A DNA stretch of 64,000 bases from Paucidesulfovibrio gracilis DSM 16080 (GTDB lineage Bacteria > Desulfobacterota > Desulfovibrionia > Desulfovibrionales > Desulfovibrionaceae): NCBI RefSeq assembly GCF_900167125.1, contig NZ_FUYC01000002.1, positions 359,106-423,105 on the forward strand, in the 5' to 3' direction. This document shows positions 8,766-17,776 of the stretch, piece by piece (within the stretch, counting starts at the first letter, position 1; every line of letters begins with the position of its first letter). Under the pieces are notes generated by a model. It was not told where the DNA came from. It was given only the letters and a program-made list of their open reading frames with translations, and did not search any database. A program made the translations under genes and the position numbers.

Positions 8766-9500
8766 ATGGCCGAAAAAAAATTGCGTGTCGAGCTGTTGAG
8801 CATGACGCCCAACGCGCTTGAATTGTTGTATGCCGCCTTTCGGCAATGCTATCATGCCGGGTTTGTGGCCGACATGTGGCCCCGCCTGCTGAACGGGGAG
8901 ATCCCCCCGGAAAAGCAGGCGGGACTGGTCAGCCGCGTTTTGGAATCCGGCCACGACAGCCCTGTGGAGCATGTGAGCTTTAGCTTTGCGGTGGAAGGCA
9001 TTTCCCGAGCCTGCTCGCACCAGCTGGTGCGCCACAGGCTGGCTTCCTACTCGCAGCAAAGTCAGCGGTATGTCACGGAGTCGGACATGGAGTACATCCT
9101 GCCTCCGGCCATTGCCCGAATTCCGGAGGCGCGTGAACGGTTTGAGGCCTTTATGCAGGAGGTGGGGAGCGCGTATGCGGATCTGCGTGACATCCTGGTG
9201 GCGCACGGGCGTGCATCCAAGGCCAATGAGGATGCCCGGTTTGTCCTGCCGCAGGCAGCGGAAACCAAAATCGTGCTGACGATGAACTGCCGGGCCTTGC
9301 GGCATTTTTTCCATTTGCGCTGCTGTGCTCGGGCGCAGTGGGAGATTCGAGCCTTGGCCGATGCCATGCTCGTCATTTGTCGAGAGAAGTTGCCCGCGAT
9401 TTTTGCCACGGCTGGAGCCAGGTGCGTGGAGTTGGGCTACTGCCCGGAATCGGAGCGGTTTACCTGCGGAAAATACCCACTGCGTAAGGATATGGCGTAA
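8766..9500 (+). CDS. thyX: flavin-dependent thymidylate synthase ThyX
   Basis: 244 residues, start supported by CGGAG. It carries the ThyX signature RHRLASYSQQSQRY (residues 89-102; Arg89-His90-Arg91, Ser94, Ser99, Arg101), which binds dUMP and FAD, and the His/Ser-rich SPVEHVSFSF stretch before it. ThyX makes dTMP from dUMP with methylene-tetrahydrofolate, FAD and NADPH, without producing dihydrofolate. It is the last gene of a plus-strand run and is followed by several hairpins and a terminator. Confidence 0.95.
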   Translation: MAEKKLRVELLSMTPNALELLYAAFRQCYHAGFVADMWPRLLNGEIPPEKQAGLVSRVLESGHDSPVEHVSFSFAVEGISRACSHQLVRHRLASYSQQSQRYVTESDMEYILPPAIARIPEARERFEAFMQEVGSAYADLRDILVAHGRASKANEDARFVLPQAAETKIVLTMNCRALRHFFHLRCCARAQWEIRALADAMLVICREKLPAIFATAGARCVELGYCPESERFTCGKYPLRKDMA

Positions 9501-9551
9501 GTCGAAGATCCTATCGGCCTGGGGGTATCCCCCAGGCGACAACTCTTCGAC
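9501..9551 (+). other. two-tier inverted repeat directly after thyX
   Basis: An inner stem GCCTGGGGG/CCCCCAGGC (9517-9525 with 9529-9537, loop TAT) sits inside an outer stem GTCGAAGA/TCTTCGAC (9501-9508 with 9544-9551). There is no T run after it, so it may protect the thyX transcript end or form a cruciform rather than terminate by itself. Confidence 0.6.
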
Positions 9552-9573
9552 ATTTCAATGCCTTTTTATCAAT

Positions 9574-9596
9574 GTCCCCGAGGGGACCGTTTTTTT
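9574..9596 (+). terminator. Rho-independent terminator of thyX
   Basis: GTCCC pairs with GGGAC around a CGAG loop, followed by CG and a run of seven T. It is the best terminator for the plus-strand genes ending with thyX. Confidence 0.75.
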
Positions 9597-9695
9597 GAAC
9601 GAAATCGTTGTTACTAAAGCGAGACAATGGTTACCAACCCTTGGCGCTTCTGGATTTCCTGATGACGCCTGGGGAACTGCCATTGGTTGAAGAGG

Positions 9696-9725
9696 AAGAT
9701 CGGAAATTTTATCTGATCTTTTTTT
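9696..9725 (+). terminator. second, AT-rich terminator-like hairpin
   Basis: AAGATCGGA (9696-9704) pairs with TCTGATCTT (9712-9720) through one G-T pair, and T residues continue to 9725. It isolates the following AT-rich stretch from thyX transcription. Confidence 0.55.
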
Positions 9726-10090
9726 GTCCAAAAAAAACATAGTGTTAATGTTATACGTGTAGGAAAGAGACGAATGAATGTCTAGAAAAGTCGGTTATAA
9801 CTTTTTATCTATGAGAAAAAAATTAAAGTAATTGTAAGGAAAATGACGAAATCAAGAATCATCCCTGTGGAAAACTTTTTTCACACTTGTTGATTCATGG
9901 TGAAGAAAAGTCAAAAGTCCTTGCACGGTCCGCTGTTGTGCCGCAAAGACAGAAACGGCTCTAACGCGTGTTGTGCACCTTTTTCAACTTTTACAAAGAG
10001 ATGAGCTGTAGATAAGAGTTCGGCGCTTCCACGGGGCTTCCGTGGTCAGCCTCTTTGAGCAGATTCCATCCATACGGTAGTGACTCCTTC
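9726..10090. other. AT-rich non-coding region upstream of dnaA, possible replication origin
   Basis: No gene is visible. The stretch is clearly richer in A+T than its surroundings (runs such as AAAAAAATTAAAG near 9820), lies directly before dnaA, and contains DnaA-box-like 9-mers. Those are the ordinary marks of a bacterial oriC. The box number is low for a full origin, and the DnaA encoded next door is unusual in its DNA-contact residues. A cumulative GC-skew over the whole chromosome would decide whether this is the origin. Confidence 0.4.
9866..10015. promoter_or_regulatory. DnaA-box-like sites
   Basis: Two 9-mers fit TTWTNCACA exactly: TTTTCCACA on the minus strand at 9866-9874 and TTTTTCACA on the plus strand at 9877-9885, only two bases apart and facing each other. 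A third, TTATCTACA on the minus strand at 10007-10015, differs at one base. They may serve origin binding, dnaA autoregulation, or both. Confidence 0.5.
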
Positions 10091-11509
10091 ATGATCAAAG
10101 ACGTCTGGAACGACATCCTCAAAACACTCGAAAAGAGCCTCAACCCAGGGCTTTTTACTATATGGATCCGCCCGCTGTCCGCCCGTTACGAAAATGGCGT
10201 ACTCACCCTGCTGGCCCCCAATGATTTTGTGGCTGGCTGGGTGCGTGATCGACTCCTGAACGTGATCGCCGACGCCGCATTGCAGACCATCGGCTCCTCC
10301 CCGCGCGTGGAGGTGAAGGTGGACGCCGCACAAACCGCCAAAACACAGGCTGCCGCAGCTGAGGCGCCAACGTCCCCTGGAGTCTCTTCCGGCATGGCCC
10401 GAGGAGGGGGGCGGGCGAACGTTGCGCCGCCGGTCGTCTCCTCGCCGCAGCAACAAATGGGCCTGCCCATCGTGCAGACTCCGGAAGTGTGCCGCAATGT
10501 CCGCTGGCGGTTCCGCTTCGAGGATTTTGTGACCGGTCCCAGCAATGAACTGGCGCTGGCCGCGAGCAAGAGCATGTGTCACAATACCCTGCTTTCGGAT
10601 CATCTTTTTTTGTGCTCCAGCCCGGGGCTGGGTAAAACCCATCTGCTGCATTCCATCGGCCGAGGGCTTTCCGCCGCGTCCAATCGAGCCAATCCCCGTG
10701 TGGCATGTTTGAACTCCGAACAATTCGCGTCCCGGTTCGTCATGGCCATGCGGGCCAACGAACTGACCCGGTTCAAGGCGGAATTTCGCGAAGCCGTGGA
10801 TGTGTTGCTGCTGGAGGATGTGCATTTCTTCCAGGGCAAGGAAAAAATGCAGGACGAATTGCTCGGCACGCTGAAGGCTCTGCAGGAACGCGGTTGCAAG
10901 GTCGTGCTGACCAGCTCCTTCCGTCCCAAGGAGCTGTCCAACGTGGATTCCCAGCTGGTTTCCCGCATTTGTTCCGGGTTTATGGCGGTGATCGGCACGC
11001 CGGATTTCGAAACCCGTCGCCGCATTGTTCTGCGCAAGGCCGAGGCAATGGGCGCCCAGGTCTCGGACGACGTGTCCAATCTGCTGGCTGAACGCATCAC
11101 CAAAGACATCCGCCAGCTGGAAGGCTGTTTGAATAACCTGGTGCTCAAGGCGCGGCTGCTTAGACAAAACCTTTCCATGGAACTGGCCTGGGACATGCTG
11201 GACAACTACACCCAGACCAATCCCCGGCCGGATTATGATCAGATCATCAACTTTGTCTGCCGCACGTATGGACTGACTCAGGATCAACTGCGCTCCAAGA
11301 GCCGAAAGCAGCAGGTGGTGCTCGCCCGCGACACCGCGTTTTTCCTGGCCCGCAACCATACGGATCTTTCTCTGGCCGCCATTGGAGAACGTCTCGGCCG
11401 TCGTCATTCCACCGTGATCAAGGGGATTACCAAAGTGGAGCGGGAAATTTCCAGCCTCACACCGTTGGGCCGTCAGCTGAAGCAAACAGTGGAGCGCATG
11501 ACGCCGTAG
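10091..11509 (+). CDS. dnaA: chromosomal replication initiator DnaA (divergent)
   Basis: 472 residues from ATG 10091; an earlier in-frame TTG at 10055 has no supporting site. Domain I is residues 1-75, a low-complexity linker 80-130, and the AAA+ core about 135-350 with Walker A SSPGLGKT (176-183), Walker B LLLEDVHF (Glu242-Asp243 in place of the usual Asp-Asp) and an arginine in QLVSRICSGF. Domain IV ends with GRRHSTV (436-442) where the usual signature is RDHTTV. The Asp that contacts the DnaA box is Arg438 here. The protein should bind origin DNA and open it, but may read a different box. Desulfovibrio vulgaris is known to carry two dnaA genes, so this could be the second copy. Confidence 0.85.
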   Translation: MIKDVWNDILKTLEKSLNPGLFTIWIRPLSARYENGVLTLLAPNDFVAGWVRDRLLNVIADAALQTIGSSPRVEVKVDAAQTAKTQAAAAEAPTSPGVSSGMARGGGRANVAPPVVSSPQQQMGLPIVQTPEVCRNVRWRFRFEDFVTGPSNELALAASKSMCHNTLLSDHLFLCSSPGLGKTHLLHSIGRGLSAASNRANPRVACLNSEQFASRFVMAMRANELTRFKAEFREAVDVLLLEDVHFFQGKEKMQDELLGTLKALQERGCKVVLTSSFRPKELSNVDSQLVSRICSGFMAVIGTPDFETRRRIVLRKAEAMGAQVSDDVSNLLAERITKDIRQLEGCLNNLVLKARLLRQNLSMELAWDMLDNYTQTNPRPDYDQIINFVCRTYGLTQDQLRSKSRKQQVVLARDTAFFLARNHTDLSLAAIGERLGRRHSTVIKGITKVEREISSLTPLGRQLKQTVERMTP

Positions 11510-11530
11510 CCGTTTGCGTTTTGCTTACCG

Positions 11531-11568
11531 AAAAAAACGTGCGTTCCATGTGGGACGCACGTTTTTTT
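11531..11568. terminator. bidirectional terminator between dnaA and tsaB
   Basis: AAAAAAACGTGCGT pairs perfectly with ACGCACGTTTTTTT around a ten-base loop. dnaA (plus) and tsaB (minus) converge here and both can use it. Confidence 0.9.
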
Positions 11569-11589
11569 ATGAGCGGGGTTCTTTGGGAG

Positions 11590-12393
11590 TCAGTCCGTAT
11601 CCCGGGAACGGCGGAGCATCTCCCGGGCCTGCTCCGGGTCCATGCCCCGCTGCCGGGCGATGGTATCCAGATTTTCTTCAGCGTCGGACGGGCGCATGTA
11701 TAACGGCGCAACAGCCTCATGCGAGTAGCGGATTTGTGGTGCGCAGGCCGCATCCAGAAGATCCTGGGCGGACGATGCATCCCATGCCGGACCAAGGTCA
11801 CGAAACGCGATTTCTTGACGCAGGTCGGTGAAAAAAGCGGCGTTGCGGCGCAGTCCGCTTCCCAATACAGAAAGGGGCGCATCCGAGCGGTGAAGCGTTT
11901 CCAAATGGCGGGCTGCGTCCTCAATGGTTCCGGACCGTGGCGGTCCCAGTGGTTTGGCCTGTTGATCGAATCCCTGCACATAGACTTGGCGACGCCGGGA
12001 GTGGGTAACAACGGCCAGGGGACCGGCGAGCAGTGGTGCGGCGCGGCGGGCCAGGAGCGGCAGGTGGTCGATGCCTGCCTGGGGAAGGTCGTGTACCTCG
12101 GCAATGGCCGAGGCCAGCGCCAGGGACAGGCGGAGTCCGGTGAAGCTGCCGGGACCGCGGACGCAGGCGATGCGTTGAATGTGCTTGGTGGTCAGTCCCA
12201 AGGCGTCGAGCATGGACCGCAGGGATGGCGCGAGAAAGCGCACGGATTGCCCCGGTACGGTCCATTCCTGGGCCGCCAACAGGGTGGACCCTCCTTGAGG
12301 GGCGGGATGCCCCAGGACCAGTTGCAGACGTTCCTCAGCCCCGTTGAGGGCCAGTGTCAGTCCGTCAGGAGAAGAGGATGCGATGGATGTCAT
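11590..12393 (-). CDS. tsaB: tRNA threonylcarbamoyladenosine biosynthesis protein TsaB
   Basis: 267 residues. The CVRGPGSFTGLRLSLALASAIA stretch, near residues 80-100, is the hallmark of TsaB. TsaB is the non-catalytic partner that scaffolds TsaD in making t6A37 on tRNAs that read ANN codons. The usual N-terminal LAIDTS is altered to LALNGA, which is tolerable in a partner without catalysis. Its start lies 29 bases inside rseP, with no clear ribosome site, so translation is probably coupled. It ends the minus-strand series at a shared terminator. Confidence 0.85.
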   Translation of the reverse strand: MTSIASSSPDGLTLALNGAEERLQLVLGHPAPQGGSTLLAAQEWTVPGQSVRFLAPSLRSMLDALGLTTKHIQRIACVRGPGSFTGLRLSLALASAIAEVHDLPQAGIDHLPLLARRAAPLLAGPLAVVTHSRRRQVYVQGFDQQAKPLGPPRSGTIEDAARHLETLHRSDAPLSVLGSGLRRNAAFFTDLRQEIAFRDLGPAWDASSAQDLLDAACAPQIRYSHEAVAPLYMRPSDAEENLDTIARQRGMDPEQAREMLRRSRDTD

Positions 12394-13438
12394 TATAGAA
12401 CGTCAGAGCCATGAGGCCCAGGAGAAAGGTGAGTCCCACATACGTGGCGAACTGCCGGACCATGTCGTTTACGGGGCGTCCCGTAACGGCTTCGAATCCG
12501 AAAAAGAGAATATGGCCTCCGTCCAGCACCGGAATGGGCAACAGGTTGAGGATGCCCAGGTTGATGCTGATGAACGCGGCCAGCAACAGCACATCCACAA
12601 GACCGGCCCGGGCGTGTTTGCCCACGGCCTGAGCGATCATGATGGGACCGCCCACGCCCTTGAGTGACGCACGGCCTTCCACGATCATGAGAAAGCTTTT
12701 GGCCGTCATCTCAATGGAACTGATGGTTTTGCCCAGGGCCGCCCCGGTGCCGAGATCCCAGCCCAAGGAGCGTTCCAGCGGTTCCACGCCAAAGCTGACG
12801 CCGATTTTGGGGCGGGGTAAGATCTCGTCGTTCTTATCTTCTTCGTTAAGGAAGGTGGGTAGAACCAGAAATTCATGGTTCACACCGCCGCGCACGACGC
12901 TCAGGCGGACGGGGTTCTCACGGCTGAACAGAATGGTGGTAAGCAGGTCATTGGGCGAGTAAATCGCCTCGCCATCGATCCCTATGATGCGGTCGCCGGG
13001 TTCCATGCCTGCCATTTGGGCCGGGCTGTCGTCGAAGACCTCCTGAACCGGGAATTGGTAGAGGGTTACCTGACCCTGGGAGAGAAACAGCCCCCAATAG
13101 ATAAACCAGCCGAGTACAAAGTTGAATACCGGGCCGGCCAACACCACCAAGAGGCGCTGCCAAGCCGGGCGCAACATGAACCGTTGATCTTCGGGGAAGT
13201 CGGTGTCTTCATCTACTGTTTCCTGGCTTTCTCCGGCCAGGCTGACGTATCCACCCAGCGGCAGGGCGGAAAGCCGATATTCGGTTTGCCCCATGGTGCG
13301 TTTGAACAGCACGGGACCGAACCCTAAGGAAAAGGACTTGACGCCCATGCCCAGGACACGGGCCATGAGGAAGTGTCCGAGTTCATGAAAAAATATCAAT
13401 CCGCCCAGGACGAGGATCACTGCGATGGTACTGGTCAT
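12365..13438 (-). CDS. rseP: site-2 intramembrane protease RseP
   Basis: 357 residues, ATG with AAGGGG upstream. Zinc motif HELGH at residues 18-22 in the first membrane helix, a PDZ domain around 120-200, and a late LLPIPVLDGGH motif that supplies the third zinc ligand. Four membrane segments can be seen. RseP cuts membrane-anchored anti-sigma factors and signal-peptide remnants in the inner membrane. It follows dxr by 113 bases, as in many bacteria, and overlaps tsaB. Confidence 0.93.
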   Translation of the reverse strand: MTSTIAVILVLGGLIFFHELGHFLMARVLGMGVKSFSLGFGPVLFKRTMGQTEYRLSALPLGGYVSLAGESQETVDEDTDFPEDQRFMLRPAWQRLLVVLAGPVFNFVLGWFIYWGLFLSQGQVTLYQFPVQEVFDDSPAQMAGMEPGDRIIGIDGEAIYSPNDLLTTILFSRENPVRLSVVRGGVNHEFLVLPTFLNEEDKNDEILPRPKIGVSFGVEPLERSLGWDLGTGAALGKTISSIEMTAKSFLMIVEGRASLKGVGGPIMIAQAVGKHARAGLVDVLLLAAFISINLGILNLLPIPVLDGGHILFFGFEAVTGRPVNDMVRQFATYVGLTFLLGLMALTFYNDIHRILFS

Positions 13439-13551
13439 GATGCTTGCCCCTTTTTCGGGCTTTCTCCTTGCTGCTTTCCGGTCTTGCTCCCAGGGGAGGA
13501 ATACCGTTTCGTTCGCGCTTGTGCTTCTGGAATACGGTGAGGAAACGACCG

Positions 13552-14754
13552 TCAGGATTGAATGAGTGCCTGCCGTGTTTCCTTGTCCAGCTGCAGGATG
13601 GCTTCCGGGGTATCGACAGTGGTGCCGGAATGGGCCGCAAGGGCGTTTTCGATCATTTCCGGGATAGCAAGATAGCGGATTTTTCCGTTGAGGAACAGGT
13701 CTACGGCCACTTCATTGGCGGCGTTGAGTACCACCGGGTGGCTCGGCCCGGCCGCAAAAGCTTCCTTGGCCAGTCGCAGGCAGGGAAAAGCCGTGAGGTC
13801 GGGCGCTTCAAACGTCAGCTTTGCGCATTCCGCCAGGTTCAGGCGCTTAAGACCCAGGGTAACCCGTCGGGGGTAGCAAAGGCAATGCGCGATAGGCACC
13901 TGCATGTCCGGCAAGCCCAGATGGGCCAGTTGCGATCCGTCGTCGTATTCCACCAGGGAATGGACAATGGATTGGGGATGCACCACCACGTCCACCTGCT
14001 CCGCGGGTACGCCGTAGAGTTGGCATGCCTCGATGACCTCCAGTCCTTTGTTCATGAGTGTGGAGGAATCAATGCTGATCTTGGCACCCATGGACCAGTT
14101 GGGATGGTTGAGGGCTTGTTCCCGCGTAACCTGGTGCAGATCTTCCCGGGAGCGACCACGGAAGGGACCGCCCGAGGCCGTAAGAATGAGCCGATAGGGT
14201 TGGCTGTGTTCGCCGCCATGTCCGGCCAGAGCCTGAAACAGGGCGTTGTGTTCCGAATCCACGGGCAGAATCAGGGCGCCCGTACGGTGGCAGGCCTCCC
14301 GGATGAGGTGGCCGCCGAGAACCAAGGATTCCTTGTTGGCAAGGGCAATGGCCTTGCCTGCCCGCGCCGCGGCCAAGGTCGGCGCGAAGCCTGCTGCTCC
14401 CACGATGGCCGAAAGGACCATCTGCGCCTCTTCCAGGCGTGCCAATGCAACATATGCCGGGGAGCCGGTCAGTATTTCCGGGGTATAGTCGGCAGGAAGC
14501 CGGTCCTGAAGCCGGGGCGCATCCTCCGCATTCAGCAACGCCAGCAACGGGGGACGAAATTGGATGGCCTGCTCGGCCAGGCGTTTTACGTTGCGCCCAC
14601 CTGCCAGGGCCAGGATGGAAAAGAGTTCCGGATGTTGCTCCACCACCCGCAGAGCGCTTTGGCCGATGGAGCCGGTGGATCCGAGCAAAACGAGTTTGCG
14701 CGGAAAATCAGGGGTGGCGGACTCTTCCGGCCAGGGAGAAATATAGGTTTGCAC
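13552..14754 (-). CDS. dxr: 1-deoxy-D-xylulose-5-phosphate reductoisomerase
   Basis: 400 residues, GTG start with GGAG seven bases upstream. NADPH loop GSTGSIG at residues 25-31, LANKESLV and SIDSSTLMNKGLE motifs that hold the metal and substrate. The enzyme converts DXP to 2-C-methyl-D-erythritol-4-phosphate, the committed step of the MEP isoprenoid pathway. It sits after cdsA and uppS, which fits supply of undecaprenyl phosphate. Confidence 0.96.
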   Translation of the reverse strand: MQTYISPWPEESATPDFPRKLVLLGSTGSIGQSALRVVEQHPELFSILALAGGRNVKRLAEQAIQFRPPLLALLNAEDAPRLQDRLPADYTPEILTGSPAYVALARLEEAQMVLSAIVGAAGFAPTLAAARAGKAIALANKESLVLGGHLIREACHRTGALILPVDSEHNALFQALAGHGGEHSQPYRLILTASGGPFRGRSREDLHQVTREQALNHPNWSMGAKISIDSSTLMNKGLEVIEACQLYGVPAEQVDVVVHPQSIVHSLVEYDDGSQLAHLGLPDMQVPIAHCLCYPRRVTLGLKRLNLAECAKLTFEAPDLTAFPCLRLAKEAFAAGPSHPVVLNAANEVAVDLFLNGKIRYLAIPEMIENALAAHSGTTVDTPEAILQLDKETRQALIQS

Positions 14755-14778
14755 GGTGCCTCTCCGTTTGGCGTAGGG

Positions 14779-15624
14779 TCAGGAACCCGTCACTGGGGAC
14801 AGCAGCGGGGTGAAATGATTGCCGAGGATCAGCAAAGGCGCGCATTCCCGGGCCAGGGCGTAGACTGGAATAATGAAAAGCAGGCTGTCCACTCGGTCCA
14901 GCATGCCGCCGTGACCGGGAAGGATCGTTCCGGAATCCTTGATGCCCAAGCCGCGTTTGAGTGCAGACTCGAAGAAATCGCCAAGTTGTCCGGCCATGTT
15001 CAGCACGGCACCGAGCAGGGCAAAGGCCCATAGGGGGGCGTTTCCAAATGCGAGGCCCAAAAGTACGGTCAAAGCCATGGTGGCGCTCATGCCTGCGATG
15101 CTGCCGACCCAGGATTTTTTCGGGCTGACCGCAGGCCAGATTTTTTTTCGGCCCCAGAGACTGCCCGCATAATACGCTGCGGTGTCGCCCGCCATGGCCG
15201 CCAGCAGCACCAAGACGATTTCCATGGAATTCCAGAGCAGGGGAAAGTGTAGGGTCAGCGGCAGATAGACCAGTCCGAAGAGAAAGACCATGGCGTCGCG
15301 TGCCGGAATTTCCCGTTGGGTCTGGAAGCGGAAAAGAAACGCCAGTCCGCCGGTCCAAAAGCTCACGAGCAGCGCAAAAATGATCCAGGTAGGATCACGC
15401 AGTACCGCAGCCCAGAACAGCAAACCGGCACAGACCAGTCCGGCGCTGCGCAGGCGGAGATGTCCCTGTGTCCAAAACAGGGCGTAAAATTCCCAAAGCG
15501 TCAGGCCGCAAAAAATCAGAAGAACGGTCAGGAGAACCCAGCCGCCGCAAAAGATACCCGCCGCCGGGATGGTCAGGGCGAGCAGGCCGGTTATGATGCG
15601 TTGTTGGTGCGTGTTGACTGGCAT
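14779..15624 (-). CDS. cdsA: phosphatidate cytidylyltransferase
   Basis: 281 residues with about seven hydrophobic segments. The C-terminal signature is present: LKRGLGIKDSGTILPGHGG, then LDRVDS. It makes CDP-diacylglycerol from phosphatidate and CTP at the inner membrane, the branch point of phospholipid synthesis. It lies 78 bases after uppS and 24 bases before dxr in one run. No strong ribosome site precedes the ATG. Confidence 0.93.
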   Translation of the reverse strand: MPVNTHQQRIITGLLALTIPAAGIFCGGWVLLTVLLIFCGLTLWEFYALFWTQGHLRLRSAGLVCAGLLFWAAVLRDPTWIIFALLVSFWTGGLAFLFRFQTQREIPARDAMVFLFGLVYLPLTLHFPLLWNSMEIVLVLLAAMAGDTAAYYAGSLWGRKKIWPAVSPKKSWVGSIAGMSATMALTVLLGLAFGNAPLWAFALLGAVLNMAGQLGDFFESALKRGLGIKDSGTILPGHGGMLDRVDSLLFIIPVYALARECAPLLILGNHFTPLLSPVTGS

Positions 15625-15702
15625 AACGGTTGGGGCGCCGAATTCGCCCGGGGGACATGGTTAAACGATTCCAGCGCCGGGGGCAACTGTTGGGGAGTGA
15701 TT

Positions 15703-16437
15703 TTAGCCCGCAGACCCCCTGGAAGCGATGGAATCGGTGGGCTGCACCTGGTCCCCGGTCTTGCCGAAACGCCGTTGCCGCCGGGAATAGTCGTCAACCG
15801 CTTTTTCCAGCTCCTCGGCGCCAAAATCTGGCCAGAGCGTAGGCGTGAAGTAGAACTCGCTGTACGCCGCCTGCCAAAGCAGGAAGTTGGAAAGCCGTTG
15901 TTCGCCGGAGGTGCGGATGACCAATTCCGGATCGGGCTGCCCCTGGGTATAGAGCGCCTCTTCAAACTGTTCCGCTGTAAGCTTCGAGGCGTCCACGCCC
16001 TCGGCCAACAGGGATCGCACAGCGCGCAGGATTTCATCGCGGCCGCCGTAGTTCAGGGCCAGGTTCAGGGTCATGCTCCGGCAATGGGCGGTTTTATTGG
16101 TGGCCATGCGCAGGGTTTCGCGAACGGCCATGGGAAAACGACCGATATCGCCCAGGAGGCGTAGCCGGATGTCCTGTTCCACCAGTGTGGAGAGTTCGCC
16201 TTTGAGAAAGCGTACCAGCAGGTCGAAAAGGACGCGTTTTTCTTCTTCCGGCCTGGCCCAGTTTTCCGTGGAAAAGGTGTAGAGGGTCAGGTGGCGTACG
16301 CCCAGTTCCCGGCACCGCGTCACAACGGCCCGGGCCGACTCGACGCCGGCCCGGTGCCCTTCGTGACGCTTCATGCCCCGCGCTTTGGCCCATCGGCCAT
16401 TGCCGTCCATGATGACGGCGATATGCTGGGGTATCAT
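15703..16437 (-). CDS. uppS: isoprenyl transferase (undecaprenyl diphosphate synthase)
   Basis: 244 residues from ATG 16437, just after the frr stop; a TTG at 16452 would overlap frr by a few codons and is the alternative. The family motif HIAVIMDGNGRWAKARG holds the catalytic Asp and diphosphate-binding residues, with the later RTSGEQRLSNFLLWQ and YFTPTLWPDF motifs. It chains isopentenyl diphosphate onto farnesyl diphosphate to make the lipid carrier for cell-wall synthesis. Cytoplasmic, membrane associated. Confidence 0.95.
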   Translation of the reverse strand: MIPQHIAVIMDGNGRWAKARGMKRHEGHRAGVESARAVVTRCRELGVRHLTLYTFSTENWARPEEEKRVLFDLLVRFLKGELSTLVEQDIRLRLLGDIGRFPMAVRETLRMATNKTAHCRSMTLNLALNYGGRDEILRAVRSLLAEGVDASKLTAEQFEEALYTQGQPDPELVIRTSGEQRLSNFLLWQAAYSEFYFTPTLWPDFGAEELEKAVDDYSRRQRRFGKTGDQVQPTDSIASRGSAG

Positions 16438-16441
16438 GCGA

Positions 16442-16996
16442 TTAGATCTCAAGAATTTCCTTTTCCTTGGCTGCGAGCGCGTCGTCGGCCTTGGCTACGA
16501 AGTCGTCCGTGAGCTTTTGGATGTCATCCTGAGCCTTGTGCGCTTCGTCCTCGGAAGTGTCCTTGTCCTTGAGCATCTTTTTCACGGACTCGTTGAGGTC
16601 GCGGCGCACGTTGCGGATGGCGACCTTGGTGTCCTCGGTGTATTTTTTGGCGACCTTGACCAGCTCTTTGCGGCGTTCCTCGGTCAGGGGAGGAATGTTG
16701 ATGCGGATGAGCTTTCCGTCATTCACCGGGGTGAGTCCCAGGTCGGATTTTTGGATGGCCTTGTCCACGTCGCTGAAGGCGCCCTTGTCCCAGGGCTGGA
16801 TGGTGATGGTCCGGGAGTCGGGGATGCTTACGGACGCGATTTGGTTCAGCGGAGTGGGCGTGCCGTAGTAGAGCACCTCAATGCCGTCCACAAGGGAGGT
16901 GGAGGCGCGGCCTGTGCGCAGCTTGCCGAATTCTTTTTCCAGGTTCGAAAGCGCGCCGTCCATGCGCTTCTTTCCGTCTTTGATGAGCGATTGCAT
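16442..16996 (-). CDS. frr: ribosome recycling factor
   Basis: 184 residues, AGGAGG upstream of ATG. Family landmarks are [28 protein letters not shown] and the [11 protein letters not shown]-terminal helix. With EF-G it splits ribosomes after termination. Seven bases separate it from pyrH, the usual order. Confidence 0.97.
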   Translation of the reverse strand: MQSLIKDGKKRMDGALSNLEKEFGKLRTGRASTSLVDGIEVLYYGTPTPLNQIASVSIPDSRTITIQPWDKGAFSDVDKAIQKSDLGLTPVNDGKLIRINIPPLTEERRKELVKVAKKYTEDTKVAIRNVRRDLNESVKKMLKDKDTSEDEAHKAQDDIQKLTDDFVAKADDALAAKEKEILEI

Positions 16997-17003
16997 AGTC
17001 TGG

Positions 17004-17714
17004 CTATCCTCCTTGAACGATGGTTCCCACCGTCTCGCCGTGGGCGACTCGTCGGATGTTGCCTTCCTTGAACAGGTTGAACACGACGATGGGCAGTTCG
17101 TTGTCGCGAGCCATGGAAATGGCCGTGGAGTCCATAACGCCGAGGCGTTTTTGCAGGACTTCCGAGAAGGTCACGTCCGCGTACTTGGTGGCATCGCCGA
17201 ATTTGGCGGGATCCTTGTCGTACACGCCGTCCACCTTGGTGGCCTTAAAGATGGCTTCGCATTTGAGTTCCATGGCCCGCAGCGTCGCGGCGGAATCCGT
17301 GGTAAAGTACGGATTACCGGTTCCCGCGGCGCAAATGACCACACGTCCCTTTTCCAGGTGTCGGATGGCCCGGCGCCGGATATAGGGTTCCGCCACTTCG
17401 CTCATACGGAAGGCCGTCATCACACGGGTTTGGCAATCAAGCTTTTCCAGGGCATCCTGCACGGCCAGAGCATTCATGACCGTGGCGAGCATGCCCATGT
17501 AGTCTGCCTGGGCACGTTCCATGCCCTTGGCACTCGCGGCCATGCCGCGAAAGATGTTGCCGCCGCCGATGACAAGGGCCAGCTGCAGGCCCGAAGCGGC
17601 TACATCGGCGATTTCCCGGCCGAACTGTCCAATGGCCTCGGGATCGATGCCAAATGATTTGTCTCCGGCCAGCGCCTCGCCGCTGAGCTTGATCAATACC
17701 CGTGAGTACTTCAT
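17004..17714 (-). CDS. pyrH: UMP kinase
   Basis: 236 residues from ATG 17714, ten bases after AAGGG; the ATG at 17723 three codons earlier is almost touching that site and is the alternative. The amino-acid-kinase fold is marked by [17 protein letters not shown] and the late [11 protein letters not shown]. It phosphorylates UMP to UDP. A strong hairpin lies between tsf and this gene, so its expression is probably reduced relative to rpsB-tsf. Confidence 0.96.
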   Translation of the reverse strand: MKYSRVLIKLSGEALAGDKSFGIDPEAIGQFGREIADVAASGLQLALVIGGGNIFRGMAASAKGMERAQADYMGMLATVMNALAVQDALEKLDCQTRVMTAFRMSEVAEPYIRRRAIRHLEKGRVVICAAGTGNPYFTTDSAATLRAMELKCEAIFKATKVDGVYDKDPAKFGDATKYADVTFSEVLQKRLGVMDSTAISMARDNELPIVVFNLFKEGNIRRVAHGETVGTIVQGG

Positions 17715-17743
17715 TTTGTCCATACCCTTGATTTGTTATCCTC

Positions 17744-17774
17744 AAAAAAAACGGGCCAGAGGCCCGTTTTTTTT
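17744..17774. terminator. terminator/attenuator between tsf and pyrH
   Basis: Eight A, then CGGGCC pairing with GGCCCG around AGA, then eight T: a perfectly symmetrical strong terminator. On the minus strand it ends the rpsB-tsf message and separates it from pyrH-frr. Confidence 0.9.
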
Positions 17775-17776
17775 GG

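Noticed and set aside
6119..8812. Open minus-strand frame of 897 codons opposite the GH65 fusion gene
   Set aside because: It is the mirror of a gene with clear catalytic motifs and a ribosome site; the antisense product has no domain features and is rich in His, Gln and Arg, as expected from GC bias.
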